Assembly: GCF_014197795.1 (NCBI RefSeq)
Contig: NZ_JACIGI010000017.1
Location: 1 to 64,000 of the forward strand
Length of the DNA: 64,000 bases
DNA from: Roseospira goensis
GTDB lineage: Bacteria > Pseudomonadota > Alphaproteobacteria > Rhodospirillales > Rhodospirillaceae
Direction: 5' to 3'
In this document: positions 27,550-35,932 of the stretch, one piece after another
Layout of the letters: each line of letters starts with the position of its first letter
Position numbering within the stretch: the first letter of the stretch is position 1
Position numbers and translations under genes: made by a program
The notes under the pieces: generated by a model
What the model was told of the DNA's origin: nothing
Database searches by the model: none
Seen by the model: only the letters and a program-made list of their open reading frames with translations

Positions 27550-27609
27550 CGGGGGGTGACGGGGGGTGCCGGGGGTGCCGGGGGTGACGGGGGTGACGGG
27601 GGTGACGGG
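27543..27609 (+). repeat. G-rich minisatellite with quadruplex potential
   Basis: Eight runs of three to six G are separated by TGAC or TGCC (unit GGGGGTGAC or GGGGGTGCC, about nine bases). It fills the gap between two convergent genes and supplies the stop codon of the upstream one. Four-base loops between G-runs of at least four fit an intramolecular G-quadruplex on the plus strand. Confidence 0.9.
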
Positions 27610-27614
27610 TCGGT

Positions 27615-28265
27615 CTACGCCCCCTCCGGTCGCACGGTGCCGCTGTGATGGGCGTAGGTCGCCCAGGTTGGCCGGTAGTCCGCGTCGGCCTGGTCACCCC
27701 AGCCGGTCCAGCCCGGGCGTTCGCCGCGCGCGAACAGCTCCAGGCGCGGCCCGGGCGAGCAGGCCTCGATCAGATCATACAGTTCGTCCGGCTTGCGGGA
27801 GTGTTCGCGCTTGCGGGTCGCGAGCAGGTTCACCTGGCGGCGGGCCGGGGCGAGGGTGCGGGCGTTGCGGCCGCGCACGCCGAACAGCACCAGTTCGGTG
27901 ACGTTGCGGAAGTAGAACCCGACCCCGCGCCCGTCGCTGCCGCCGTCGGCCCGAACCTTGTGCCAGACCAGATTGGTCTTGTAGGTGAAGCCCCAGGCCG
28001 CCAGCACCGCCAGGCCCTCCGGCAGCAGGGCGTTGGGGACCCAGAGGTAGCAGTGCGCCGGATCGGTGGTCAGCTCGGACACCGGCAGAGCGGCGATCTC
28101 GTCCACCGTCAGGGTGCCGTAGCGCGACAGCCGGCGATGTTCCGGGGCCATCTTGCCGGTGCGGTTCACGAACCGCCAGGGCGGATCGGCGAGGACCGTG
28201 GCGAACCGGGTGGCCCCCGCGCGCGCGCGCAGGTCGGCCGCCGCCTGGGCGGCGACCTCCGTCAT
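27615..28265 (-). CDS. MT-A70-family adenine methyltransferase
   Basis: A 216-residue protein with the catalytic ADPPW motif near residue 28. Further MT-A70 features follow: YGTLTVDEIAALPV, CYLWVPNALL, a GFTYKTNLVWHK block and the C-terminal segment KPDELYDLIEACSPGPRLELFARG (split here across ~165-188). MT-A70 proteins methylate adenine N6 in DNA or RNA. In bacteria many are phage-borne or orphan DNA methyltransferases. No restriction enzyme or phage gene is nearby. Its start overlaps the histidine-kinase stop by four bases, an unexpected operon partner. Confidence 0.85.
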   Translation of the reverse strand: MTEVAAQAAADLRARAGATRFATVLADPPWRFVNRTGKMAPEHRRLSRYGTLTVDEIAALPVSELTTDPAHCYLWVPNALLPEGLAVLAAWGFTYKTNLVWHKVRADGGSDGRGVGFYFRNVTELVLFGVRGRNARTLAPARRQVNLLATRKREHSRKPDELYDLIEACSPGPRLELFARGERPGWTGWGDQADADYRPTWATYAHHSGTVRPEGA

Positions 28266-29800
28266 GCCCCGGTCTCCGCCGCCGGGCCATCGGTCGCGGG
28301 GGCCTGGTCGTCGGGGTCGGGTGCGACCCGGGGCAGCCGCAGACTGATGCGGGTCCCGGCGCCGGGGCTGCTGTCCACGATCAGGCTGCCCCCGAGCACG
28401 TGGGTGGTCTGGGTCAGCGCGATACCCATGCCGAGCCCGGTATTGCCGCCGGCGCGGTTGGTGGTCTGGAACGGCTCAAACAGCCGGTCCTGGATCGCGG
28501 GGTCGATGCCGCGGCCGTCGTCGGTGATGTCGACGCGGACATGATCGGGGCCGTCGGCGCGGGCCGAGACGGTGATGGTGCCGGGGGCGGCGCCGGCGCC
28601 GCCGGCCTTGGTCTCGGCGGTCTCGGCGGTCTCGGCGGTCTCGGCGGGCGCAAAGGCGTGGGTGAGGGCGTTGAGGACCAGGTTGGTGACCACCTGCGAC
28701 AGGGCGCCCGGGTAGCTGTCCATGCTCAGGCCGGGGTCGGCGCGCAGGCCGACGGCGTGCGGGCTTCGCCGCAGCCGCGGCCGCAGGCTGATGAGAACCT
28801 CGGCCAGGTATTCCGAGAGATCGAAGGGGCGGCGCTGGGCACTGGCGCGGTCGACCGCCACATCGCGCAGGCTGGCCACCAGTTCGGCGGCGCGGCCCAG
28901 GTTGCCGGCGGCCAGGGCGCTGGATTCCGCGCAGTCGGCGAGCGCGCGGTCCAGGTCGGCCTTGCGCAGATCCCCGCGATCGAGGGCGGCTTGGGCCTCG
29001 CGGGCGCGGCTCTCCGCCAGCGACACGGCCGTCAGGGCGGTGCCGATGGGCGTGTTGACCTCGTGCGCCACGCCCGCCACCAGCCGCCCCAGCGAGGCCA
29101 TCTTGTCGGACTGCACGAGATGGGCCTGGGCGGCCTCCAGGGTCTTCACCGTGCCGTTCAGCGTCTCCAGCGTGCGGTCGCGGGCCAGGCGCAGGCGCAC
29201 GCTCTCGGCCACCGTGTTCTCGTTGATCTTGGCGAAGGACACGATGAACGCGGCGAAGATCAGCATGCCGAGGCCGTAGGTCACGTCGATGGCCGTCCCC
29301 TGCAGCAGCCCGTAGACGGCGATCGGCGGCACCGCCAGGGCGGCGAAGCCGGCCACCAGCAGGAAAGACGCGCTCTCCGCCGCCAGGCTGCCCGCGACCA
29401 TGCCCAGGATCATTGCCGCGACCAGGAACCGCTCCGGTTCGGGCGCGCTCGCGAACACCCACAACCCGCCCAGGCCCCAGGCCAGGCTGTTGCCGAGCGA
29501 GACGAGGAAGAACAGGCGGTGCCAGCGGACGGCCGCCGTCACCGGACCCGGGTCGGCGCGATAGCGGCTGTAGACGCGGTGGGCGATGGTGTTGTTGAGC
29601 GCCAGCAGGGCCACCAGCGCCCCCAGCGGGGGCAGGGCCGCCGTGTTCCAGAGCGGCAGCACCAGGAGCGAGGCCGTGAAGGGGTTGGCGGCCAGGGACA
29701 GCGGCGTGCCCTGGCGCACCAGCAGGTCGTTGAGCGCCTTGCGCACCGCCAAGGGGTCGGGACGGGGGCCGTCGTCCGGTGTCGGGTCCGCCATCGTCAT
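28262..29800 (-). CDS. Membrane sensor histidine kinase (orphan)
   Basis: A 512-residue kinase. Six or so membrane helices in residues ~45-215 are followed by a coiled coil and the phosphoacceptor region LVAGVAHEVNTPIGTALTA (H-box His ~260, HExN type). The ATPase domain has the N-box NLVLNALTHAF, G1 DDGRGIDP and G2 GLGMGIALTQ. Between the N-box and G1 a four-fold nine-base repeat (28610-28645) inserts AETAETAETAET, so the loop length may vary between strains. No response regulator is adjacent. It lies between the CNT transporter and the MT-A70 gene, all on the minus strand with tight spacing. Confidence 0.88.
   Translation of the reverse strand: MTMADPTPDDGPRPDPLAVRKALNDLLVRQGTPLSLAANPFTASLLVLPLWNTAALPPLGALVALLALNNTIAHRVYSRYRADPGPVTAAVRWHRLFFLVSLGNSLAWGLGGLWVFASAPEPERFLVAAMILGMVAGSLAAESASFLLVAGFAALAVPPIAVYGLLQGTAIDVTYGLGMLIFAAFIVSFAKINENTVAESVRLRLARDRTLETLNGTVKTLEAAQAHLVQSDKMASLGRLVAGVAHEVNTPIGTALTAVSLAESRAREAQAALDRGDLRKADLDRALADCAESSALAAGNLGRAAELVASLRDVAVDRASAQRRPFDLSEYLAEVLISLRPRLRRSPHAVGLRADPGLSMDSYPGALSQVVTNLVLNALTHAFAPAETAETAETAETKAGGAGAAPGTITVSARADGPDHVRVDITDDGRGIDPAIQDRLFEPFQTTNRAGGNTGLGMGIALTQTTHVLGGSLIVDSSPGAGTRISLRLPRVAPDPDDQAPATDGPAAETGA
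28610..28645 (-). repeat. In-frame nine-base repeat in the histidine-kinase gene
   Basis: Four exact copies of GGTCTCGGC on the plus strand, translated on the minus strand as repeated Ala-Glu-Thr. Slippage would add or remove three residues per unit without a frameshift. Confidence 0.9.
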
Positions 29801-29807
29801 CGCGGCC

Positions 29808-31064
29808 TCACCACGTCACCAGGCCGACCACGGCCCCGGTCATCAGCGTCGCCAGGGTGCCCGACAGGATGGTGCGCCCGCCCAGCGCCACGATGTCGCT
29901 GCGGCGCTCCGGGGCCATCGCGGTGAGGCCGCCCAGCATGATGCCCAGGCTGCCGAAGTTGGCGAAGCCGCACAGGGCATAGGCCATGATGAGTTCGCTG
30001 CGCGGCGACAGGGCGTCGTCGGGCAGCCGCGCCATGCCGGCATAGGCCAGCAGTTCGTTGAGGATGGTCTTGATGCCCATGAGAGACCCGGCCGTCGCCG
30101 CCTCCGCCCACGGGATGCCGATCAGCCACACCACCGGCGCCATCACCCAACCCAGCATGCGTTCCAGGGTCAGCGGCTCGCCCGCCACGGCCGGCAGCAC
30201 CCCGAGGATCTGGTTCAGCAGGCTGACCAGCGCGACCATGACCAGCAGCATGGCCGTGACGTTGATGAGCAGGGAGACACCGTCGCGCGTGCCCAGCAGC
30301 ACCGCCTCCATGGTATTGTTGGCCTCCGGCGGCGGCAGGCTGAGGCGGGCTTCGGTCGGCTGCTCGTCCGGGTCGCCGGGCACCAGCATGAGCGCCAGCG
30401 CCAGCGCCGCCGGCGCGCTGATGAGCGAGGCGATCAGGATATGGGCCAGGGGGGTGTCGAGGATGCCGTCGAGGAAGCTGGCGTAGAGCACCATGACGGT
30501 GCCGGCGATGGTGGACATGCCGACCGTCATCATCATGAACAGTTCGGCCCGCGTCATGGCGGCGATGTAGGGGCGGATGAACAGCGGTGCCTCGATCATG
30601 CCGACGAACACGTTGGCACCCGAGGACAGCCCGACCGCGCCGCCGACCCGCATGGTGCGGTTCAGCACCCAGGCCATGGCGCCGACCACCAGCGGCAGGA
30701 CACGCCAGTAGAACAGCACCGAGGTGATCGCGCTGACCACCAGGATCAACGGCAGGGCCTGGAACGCCAGCACGAAGGCCGCGCCCGGCCAGGGTTCGTC
30801 AAAGGGGCGCTCGCCGCCGCCCAGATAGCCGAACACGAAGGTGGTGCCGGCCTCGGTGGCACGTTGCAGCGCCAGCACTGCCTGGTTGAGCCACACGAAC
30901 ACGGTGGCGGCGCCCGGGGTCTTGAGCAGGATCAGCGCCAGGACCGGTTGCAGCGCCAGCCCGATCAGCACCGGGCGCCATCGGATGTCGCGGCGCCGTT
31001 CGCTCAGCGCCCAGCACAGGGCGACGATGGCGATGATCCCCAGCAGTCCCTGCGCCGCCCCCAT
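29808..31064 (-). CDS. Concentrative nucleoside transporter (CNT/NupC family)
   Basis: A 418-residue inner-membrane symporter that imports nucleosides with H+ or Na+. It shows the CNT motifs GLSSGANVFVGMIEAPLFIRPY (split here at ~193-214), MTRAELFMMMTVGMSTIAGTV and, near the C-terminus, LMAYALCGFANFGSLGIMLGG (IMAYALCGFANFGSLGI here), followed by GRTILSGTLATLMTGAVVG. The short N-terminal helix fits bacterial members. The histidine-kinase gene follows eight bases downstream, so the two are probably co-transcribed. Whether the kinase senses nucleosides cannot be told from sequence. Confidence 0.9.
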   Translation of the reverse strand: MGAAQGLLGIIAIVALCWALSERRRDIRWRPVLIGLALQPVLALILLKTPGAATVFVWLNQAVLALQRATEAGTTFVFGYLGGGERPFDEPWPGAAFVLAFQALPLILVVSAITSVLFYWRVLPLVVGAMAWVLNRTMRVGGAVGLSSGANVFVGMIEAPLFIRPYIAAMTRAELFMMMTVGMSTIAGTVMVLYASFLDGILDTPLAHILIASLISAPAALALALMLVPGDPDEQPTEARLSLPPPEANNTMEAVLLGTRDGVSLLINVTAMLLVMVALVSLLNQILGVLPAVAGEPLTLERMLGWVMAPVVWLIGIPWAEAATAGSLMGIKTILNELLAYAGMARLPDDALSPRSELIMAYALCGFANFGSLGIMLGGLTAMAPERRSDIVALGGRTILSGTLATLMTGAVVGLVTW

Positions 31065-31167
31065 GCGCCCGTCCCCCTTCGCTGGCCTGGTTCCGCGGAG
31101 GGGCAGTATAGGCGCCTGGGGTCGGGGGGCAACAGGCGCGGCGGTCGCTGCCCCGCGCCCGCGGCCG

Positions 31168-32502
31168 TCAGTTCGAGGCCGCGACCCCCTCCGGCTGGCC
31201 CACCACCACGGTGGTCAGCGCCGCCGGATCCATCAGGCGGTCGGCGACGCGGCGGGCGTCGTCCAGGCTCACGGCCTCGATGTAGGCGTTGCGCTCCTCC
31301 AGGTAGGCCGGCGGCAGGTCCTCCTTCTGCATCGCCACCAGGATGCGCGCGATCGCCCCGGTCGAGGTGAAGCGCAGCGGCCAGGCCCCGGTCAAGTAGG
31401 TCTTGGCGTCGGCCAGTTCCTCGGCGGTCGGCCCCGCGCTGGCCATGCGCGCCCATTCGGCGCGGATCAGGTCCAGGCTCTCGGCGATGCGGGCGTTGCT
31501 GGTCGCCACCCCGCCCATCCAGACCGGGGCGTGGTCCAGCGGCAGGAGGTAGCTGTACACCGAATAGGCCAGCCCGCGCGCCTCGCGCACCTCCGCCATC
31601 AGGCGGGACGAGAAGCCGCCGCCGCCCAGGATGTAGTTGACCACATAGGCCGCATACCAGTCGGGGTCCGCCCGGTCGAGGCCGCCGTGGCCGAACAGGG
31701 CGACGCTCTGCGGCACCGGCCGGTCGATCACGACGGTCTCGCCCGTCGCCCGGGCCTCGGCCTCGGGCACGTCCGGCAGATGCGCGGAGGCCGGCAGGTC
31801 GCCGAACGCGGTGTCCACGAGGTCGGCCAGCCGCTCCGGGGTCACGTCGCCGGCCACCCCGATCATCAGGCGGTCGCGCGTCATCTGGCGGCGGGCGAAG
31901 TCCTTCAGGTCCGCGCCGGTGATGGCGGCGACGGTCTCGGGGGTGCCCTCGGGGGCACGGCCATAGGGGTGGTCCGGGAACAGGGCGGCGAACCAGGCCC
32001 GGCGCGCGATCTCCTGCGGGTCGTTCTGATCGTAGCGCAGCCCGGCCAGCACCTGACCGCGGATGCGCTCGACCGCGTCGGCATCGAAGCGCGGGCTGGT
32101 CACCGCCAGCCGCAGCAGGTCGATGGCCTCGTCCAGGTTCTCCGTCAGGGTTCGGAGGGTGCCGCCGAAGGAGTCGCGGCCGGCGTCGAAGTCGAGGTCG
32201 ATCGCCAGGTCCGCTAGCCGGCGCTGGAACGCCTGGGAGTCCAGGTTGCCGGCGCCTTCGTCCAGCAGCCCGGCGGCCATGGTGGCGAGGCCAGCCTTGC
32301 CGTCGGGGTCGAGGGCGGCGCCGCCGGCGAAGGCGAACTCGATCGTGACCATGGGGTTGGCGTGGTCCTCGACCAGCCAGGCCTCCAGGCCGCCGGGGCT
32401 GGTCACGGTGGCGACGTCGATGGCACGGGCGGAGGGAACGGCGGCGACCATCAGCGCGAGGGCGCCGGCCAGCGCCCCCAGGATGCGCGAGGGCAGGGGC
32501 AT
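31168..32502 (-). CDS. M16 peptidase-like protein, catalytically inactive partner
   Basis: A 444-residue secreted M16 (pitrilysin) family protein with signal peptide cleaved near VPSARAID. It aligns with its neighbour over the whole length, but the zinc motif HxxEH is missing. The equivalent region reads GKAGLATMAAGLLDEGAGN. It keeps the second-domain GLAYSVYSYLLPLDHAPVW block with the Tyr typical of inactive-chain substrate binding. In two-gene M16 systems one chain has zinc and the other supplies the substrate arginine/tyrosine pair. AGGAG precedes the start. It lies 17 bases after the active subunit, so the two form one operon and likely one heterodimer. Confidence 0.88.
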   Translation of the reverse strand: MPLPSRILGALAGALALMVAAVPSARAIDVATVTSPGGLEAWLVEDHANPMVTIEFAFAGGAALDPDGKAGLATMAAGLLDEGAGNLDSQAFQRRLADLAIDLDFDAGRDSFGGTLRTLTENLDEAIDLLRLAVTSPRFDADAVERIRGQVLAGLRYDQNDPQEIARRAWFAALFPDHPYGRAPEGTPETVAAITGADLKDFARRQMTRDRLMIGVAGDVTPERLADLVDTAFGDLPASAHLPDVPEAEARATGETVVIDRPVPQSVALFGHGGLDRADPDWYAAYVVNYILGGGGFSSRLMAEVREARGLAYSVYSYLLPLDHAPVWMGGVATSNARIAESLDLIRAEWARMASAGPTAEELADAKTYLTGAWPLRFTSTGAIARILVAMQKEDLPPAYLEERNAYIEAVSLDDARRVADRLMDPAALTTVVVGQPEGVAASN

Positions 32503-32519
32503 GGGTCGGGCTCCTCTCG

Positions 32520-33953
32520 TCAACTCGTGGTCTCGGGCAGCAGGATGGCGGTGGCGCTGCTGGCGCCGCCGAAGACGGCGCGGGCGGCCGCCATGACGTC
32601 CTCCGGGGTGACGGCGGCGATGTCCTCGGGCCAGCGTTCCACGTCGTCCACGGTGCTGCCGGTGGCCAGGGCGGCCCCGATGATGCGCGCCGCGCCGAAC
32701 ACGCTGTCGCGGGCGTAGACCACCGACGCCTTCAGCCGGCGCTTGGCGCCGGCCACCTCGGCGTCGGTGACGCCCTCGGCGAGCAGGCGGGCGATCTCCG
32801 CTTCGACGGCGGCCTGCACGTCGGTGGGCGTGCGGCCGGCGGCCGGCGTGGCGGAGAGGGTGAAGGTGCCGTAGTCCACCGCGCGGCCATCGTAATAGGT
32901 GCGGGCGGACACGGCCACCTCGTCCTCGACCACCAGCCGCTCGTACAGCCGGCTGACCGGGCCGCCGCCCAGCAGTTCGGCCAGCACCTGGAGGGCGGGG
33001 TAGAGGGCGGTGTCGCCGGCATTGCGGCTGGGCGCGACGATGCGCCGCCACCAACTGGCCTGGCCGACCTGGGGGTGGTCCATGGTCACGGTCACGTCTG
33101 CCGCCGGCGGCAGGTCGCGCACCCGAGCCCGCGCCGGCGTCTCCGGGGCCGCCGGCACACGCCCGTAGGTCCGCTCGGCGATCGGTCGCAGCGCCTCGGC
33201 CGTGACGTCGCCGGCCACCACGACGACCGCGTTGTTGGGGGCATAGAAGCGATCGTAGAACGCCAGCGCGTCCGCCCGGTCCAGCGCGGCCAACTCGTGC
33301 GCCCAGCCGATCACCGGGTTCTTGTAGGGGTGCACGACCCACAGCGCCTGATCCAGCCGTTCGCCGAGCAGGGCGGCGGGCTCGTTCTCGGTGCGGCTCA
33401 GGCGCTCCTCGATCACCACCGAGCGCTCGGTCAGGACGTCGTCCTCGGCCAACCGCAGATTGGCCATGCGGTCGGCCTCCATCTCCATGACCAGGTCGAG
33501 CCGGTCGCGGGCGATGTTCTGGTAGTAGCCGGTGAAGTCACTGCTGGTGAAGGCGTTGTCGCGGCCGCCATTGCGCGCGATGATCTTGGAGAACTCGCCG
33601 GGCGGGATCGTCTCCGTGCCCTTGAACATCAGGTGTTCGAGCAGGTGGGCGATGCCGGACTTGCCCGGCGGCTCGTCGGCCGCGCCGACCTTGTACCAGA
33701 CCATATGCGTGACGACGGGCACACGGTGGTTGGGCACCACCACCACCTGCAGGCCGTTGTCCAGCGTGAAGGTCTCCGGCTCGAACATCTGGGCGCGGGC
33801 CGTGGCCGGGGCGAGCAGCAGGGCCGCCAGCAGCGTCAGCGCCAGCAGGACGCCGGACCACAGGGCGAAGCGGGCGCGGGCCTCGGCCTGCGCGCGGGCG
33901 GAGACAGCGATGGCGCGGGCGCGCCGGCGGGCGGACGGAGGGTTGGACGGCAT
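32520..33953 (-). CDS. M16 zinc metallopeptidase, active subunit
   Basis: A 477-residue periplasmic peptidase. A long basic n-region and membrane core (LWSGVLLALTLLAALLLAPA) form the signal peptide, cleaved near TARAQMF. The inverted zinc motif is HLLEHLMFKGTE (HxxEH, about residues 110-114), with the distal Glu in the DNAFTSSDFTGYY/LVMEMEADRM region. The ATG at 33953 is preferred to a TTG at 33971. It is followed by the inactive partner gene. Such pairs degrade small peptides, signal peptides or specific substrates in the periplasm; the substrate here is unknown. Confidence 0.92.
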   Translation of the reverse strand: MPSNPPSARRRARAIAVSARAQAEARARFALWSGVLLALTLLAALLLAPATARAQMFEPETFTLDNGLQVVVVPNHRVPVVTHMVWYKVGAADEPPGKSGIAHLLEHLMFKGTETIPPGEFSKIIARNGGRDNAFTSSDFTGYYQNIARDRLDLVMEMEADRMANLRLAEDDVLTERSVVIEERLSRTENEPAALLGERLDQALWVVHPYKNPVIGWAHELAALDRADALAFYDRFYAPNNAVVVVAGDVTAEALRPIAERTYGRVPAAPETPARARVRDLPPAADVTVTMDHPQVGQASWWRRIVAPSRNAGDTALYPALQVLAELLGGGPVSRLYERLVVEDEVAVSARTYYDGRAVDYGTFTLSATPAAGRTPTDVQAAVEAEIARLLAEGVTDAEVAGAKRRLKASVVYARDSVFGAARIIGAALATGSTVDDVERWPEDIAAVTPEDVMAAARAVFGGASSATAILLPETTS

Positions 33954-34077
33954 GGACGACCCCTGTGGCAAGTCGGACGGGAACGCTCGGCCTTTATATG
34001 GTCGGTGGTCGGGTTTGGCTCAACGGCGAGAGGGGGCGCCCACCAGAGCTTGCAGTCCTCCGCCGATACTCCAATTA

Positions 34078-34108
34078 TCCTCCTTGAAGGAGGGGACCTG
34101 GAGAGGGT
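34078..34108 (+). promoter_or_regulatory. 5' leader hairpins upstream of the ribbon-helix-helix gene
   Basis: CCTCCTTGAAGGAGG is a short inverted repeat whose left arm is an anti-Shine-Dalgarno sequence. It is followed by GGACC...GGTCC with a seven-base loop. Both lie 25-55 bases before the 34133 start, so they may fold the leader, but the GGAGG is too far to be the site used. Confidence 0.35.
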
Positions 34109-34132
34109 CCATTTCGACGGGGACATGTCACG

Positions 34133-34393
34133 ATGACCAAGGCCCGCGTTCAGTTCGATCTGACGCCCGAGCGGCTGGCGGAGCTGGACCACCTGATGGC
34201 GGTGTGCGGCTTCGAAACCCGCAAGGAGCTGTTCAACACCGCGCTCTCGTTCTTCGAGGCGGCGGTGGAGGAGGCCCGCAAGGGCAACGACATCGCCGCC
34301 GTGAACGAGGAGGCCCAGACCTACAGCCGCCTGGTCCTGCCAGCGCTGGCACGGGTGACACGCTCCGCCCGGCGCGACGTGGCGGCGGAATAG
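34133..34393 (+). CDS. Small ribbon-helix-helix-like DNA-binding protein
   Basis: An 86-residue protein that looks like a ribbon-helix-helix regulator. A beta strand, ARVQFDLTPERLAELDHL, is followed by GFETRKELFNTALSFFEAAV, the pattern of MetJ/Arc-type folds. The C-terminal half is a helix ending RRDVAAE. No toxin gene or obvious target is next to it. It lies downstream of the divergent M16 operon and 80 bases before the AhpD-like gene. It could be a solitary regulator or an antitoxin remnant. Confidence 0.65.
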   Translation: MTKARVQFDLTPERLAELDHLMAVCGFETRKELFNTALSFFEAAVEEARKGNDIAAVNEEAQTYSRLVLPALARVTRSARRDVAAE

Positions 34394-34473
34394 CGATGCG
34401 CCGCACACCCTGGCGGAAACACGGGACCGGCGGTAGCATCCGGTCCCTTCCCTCTCGCCAGAAAGGACCCGCC

Positions 34474-34884
34474 ATGGCCACCGTTGCCCCGCCCGCCGAC
34501 CCCGAGGCCGATCCGCGCGTCAAGGCCGTCTTCGACGACATCCGCGCCACCCGCGGTACCGACTTCATCAACAACGTCTGGCGCTATCTGGCGTTCGACC
34601 CGGCGCTGCTGGAGAGCGTGTGGGCCGACATCAAGGCGGTGATGGCGACCCCGTCGGCGCTCGATCCCAAGACCAAGGAGATGCTCTACGTCGCCGTCTC
34701 GATCGCCAATGGCTGCGACTACTGCACCCACTCCCACACCGCCGCCGCCCGCACCAAGGGCATGACCGACGCCGAACACGCCGACCTGCTGCGCGTGGTG
34801 GGGACCGCGTCGCGCCTGAACGCCTTGCTGAACGGCCTGCACGTCCCGGTGGATCCGGCATTCGAGCGTGCCCCCCGGCCCTGA
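34474..34884 (+). CDS. Carboxymuconolactone decarboxylase/AhpD-like protein
   Basis: A 136-residue all-helical protein of the AhpD/CMD superfamily. The redox motif CDYCTHSH near residue 88 is the CxxCxxxH signature of peroxidase-type AhpD-like proteins, preceded by DPKTKEMLYVAVSIANG. AAAGGA sits eight bases before the ATG. Members with this motif act as alkyl hydroperoxidases or general thiol-disulfide proteins. It lies just upstream of the arsenic operon but is separated from it by a regulatory gap and is not a known ars gene. Confidence 0.85.
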   Translation: MATVAPPADPEADPRVKAVFDDIRATRGTDFINNVWRYLAFDPALLESVWADIKAVMATPSALDPKTKEMLYVAVSIANGCDYCTHSHTAAARTKGMTDAEHADLLRVVGTASRLNALLNGLHVPVDPAFERAPRP

Positions 34885-34974
34885 GCCCCCCGTCCGCTGG
34901 GTGATCCGCGGCCCTCCGCCGGGAAAGCGTTGCGGGGGGCGTCCGAAGATATTTCGATGACTGTGAAAATGAGC

Positions 34975-35011
34975 TGGACATCCAGCCTCAATTCGACGAA
35001 TATCGAAATAT
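34975..35011 (+). promoter_or_regulatory. arsRC promoter and probable ArsR operator
   Basis: A candidate -35 TGGACA (34975-34980) and -10 GAATAT (34998-35003) are 17 bases apart. The predicted start of transcription falls on or next to the ATG at 35010, so the mRNA may be leaderless; no ribosome-binding site is visible. The palindrome ATTCGACGAAT (34991-35001) lies between the boxes, and ATCGAAATAT (35002-35011) is the exact inverted copy of ATATTTCGAT at 34949-34958. These are good candidates for repressor sites. Confidence 0.6.
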
Positions 35012-35897
35012 GGATCCGACGCTGATCGCCGAGATGATGGCCGCCCTGGCCGCCGAACCCCGCATCCGCGCCCTGCAGGCGCTGGTGCGGGCGGGGGCGA
35101 AAGGCGTGCCGGCCGGGGACCTGGCCCGCCGGTGCGGCGTCGCGCCCTCCACCATGTCCTTCCATCTGACCCAGATGCGCACCGTGGGTCTGGTGGAAAG
35201 CCGGCGCGAGGGGCGCACGCTGCACTATGTCGCCAACCTGATCGCCCTGGAGGCCCTGGGGCACGGCGTCATGACGGGGTTCTGTCCGGCCCTGCTGCCG
35301 GGCGCCGCTGCCTTGCCCACCATCGCGCCTGGAGACCCCGCCATGCCCGCCAACGATGGACACCGGCCCCTGAATGTCCTGTTCCTGTGCAGCGGCAATT
35401 CGGCCCGCAGTCAGATCGCGGAGGCCATCCTGACCCGCGAGGGCGCCGGCCGGTTCCAAGCGTTTTCCGCCGGGTCCCACCCGCGCGAGACCGTCGACCC
35501 GCAGGCCCTGGCGGCGTTGCGCCGGGCCACCCTGCCGACCGCGGGGTTGCGGCCCAAGAGCTGGGACGACTTCGCGCGCCCGGACGCGCCGCGGATGGAT
35601 TTCGTCTTCACCGTCTGCGATGACGCCGCCGGCGAGACCTGCCCGGTCTGGCCCGGTCAGCCGATGACCGCCCACTGGGGGGTGCCCGATCCGGTCGCCT
35701 TCACCGGGTCGGACGCCGCCAAGGCCGCCGTGTTCAATGACACGGTCCGCATGCTCTACACCCGGATCGCGATCTTCGTTCAACTTCCGGTCACTTCTCT
35801 GGACCGACTCGCCCTTCAGCACAAGGTCGATGCCATCGGGGCCATGCCCCGGGACCCCGAGGCCACCGCGCCCGTCGCGGCGTCGGGGCCCGCGTGA
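35010..35897 (+). CDS. ArsR-ArsC fusion: arsenic repressor joined to arsenate reductase
   Basis: Residues 1-95 are an ArsR/SmtB winged helix (LAAEPRIRALQALVRAGAKG, then DLARRCGVAPSTMSFHLTQM and GLVESRREGRTLHYVAN). Residues ~118-265 are an ArsC of the low-molecular-weight phosphatase type, with the P-loop VLFLCSGNSARSQIAEAIL (Cys x5 Arg/Ser), an internal Cys pair (VCDDAAGETCPVW) for thioredoxin-coupled recycling, and HWGVPDP. The ELCVCDLC arsenite site of classical ArsR is absent. Only single cysteines near 46 and 92 remain in the ArsR part, so sensing must use other residues. It heads the operon arsRC-Δgap-arsJ. Confidence 0.9.
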   Translation: MDPTLIAEMMAALAAEPRIRALQALVRAGAKGVPAGDLARRCGVAPSTMSFHLTQMRTVGLVESRREGRTLHYVANLIALEALGHGVMTGFCPALLPGAAALPTIAPGDPAMPANDGHRPLNVLFLCSGNSARSQIAEAILTREGAGRFQAFSAGSHPRETVDPQALAALRRATLPTAGLRPKSWDDFARPDAPRMDFVFTVCDDAAGETCPVWPGQPMTAHWGVPDPVAFTGSDAAKAAVFNDTVRMLYTRIAIFVQLPVTSLDRLALQHKVDAIGAMPRDPEATAPVAASGPA

Positions 35898-35932
35898 CGG
35901 CCGGTCCGGACGCCACCCCCAAGGATCGCCTG

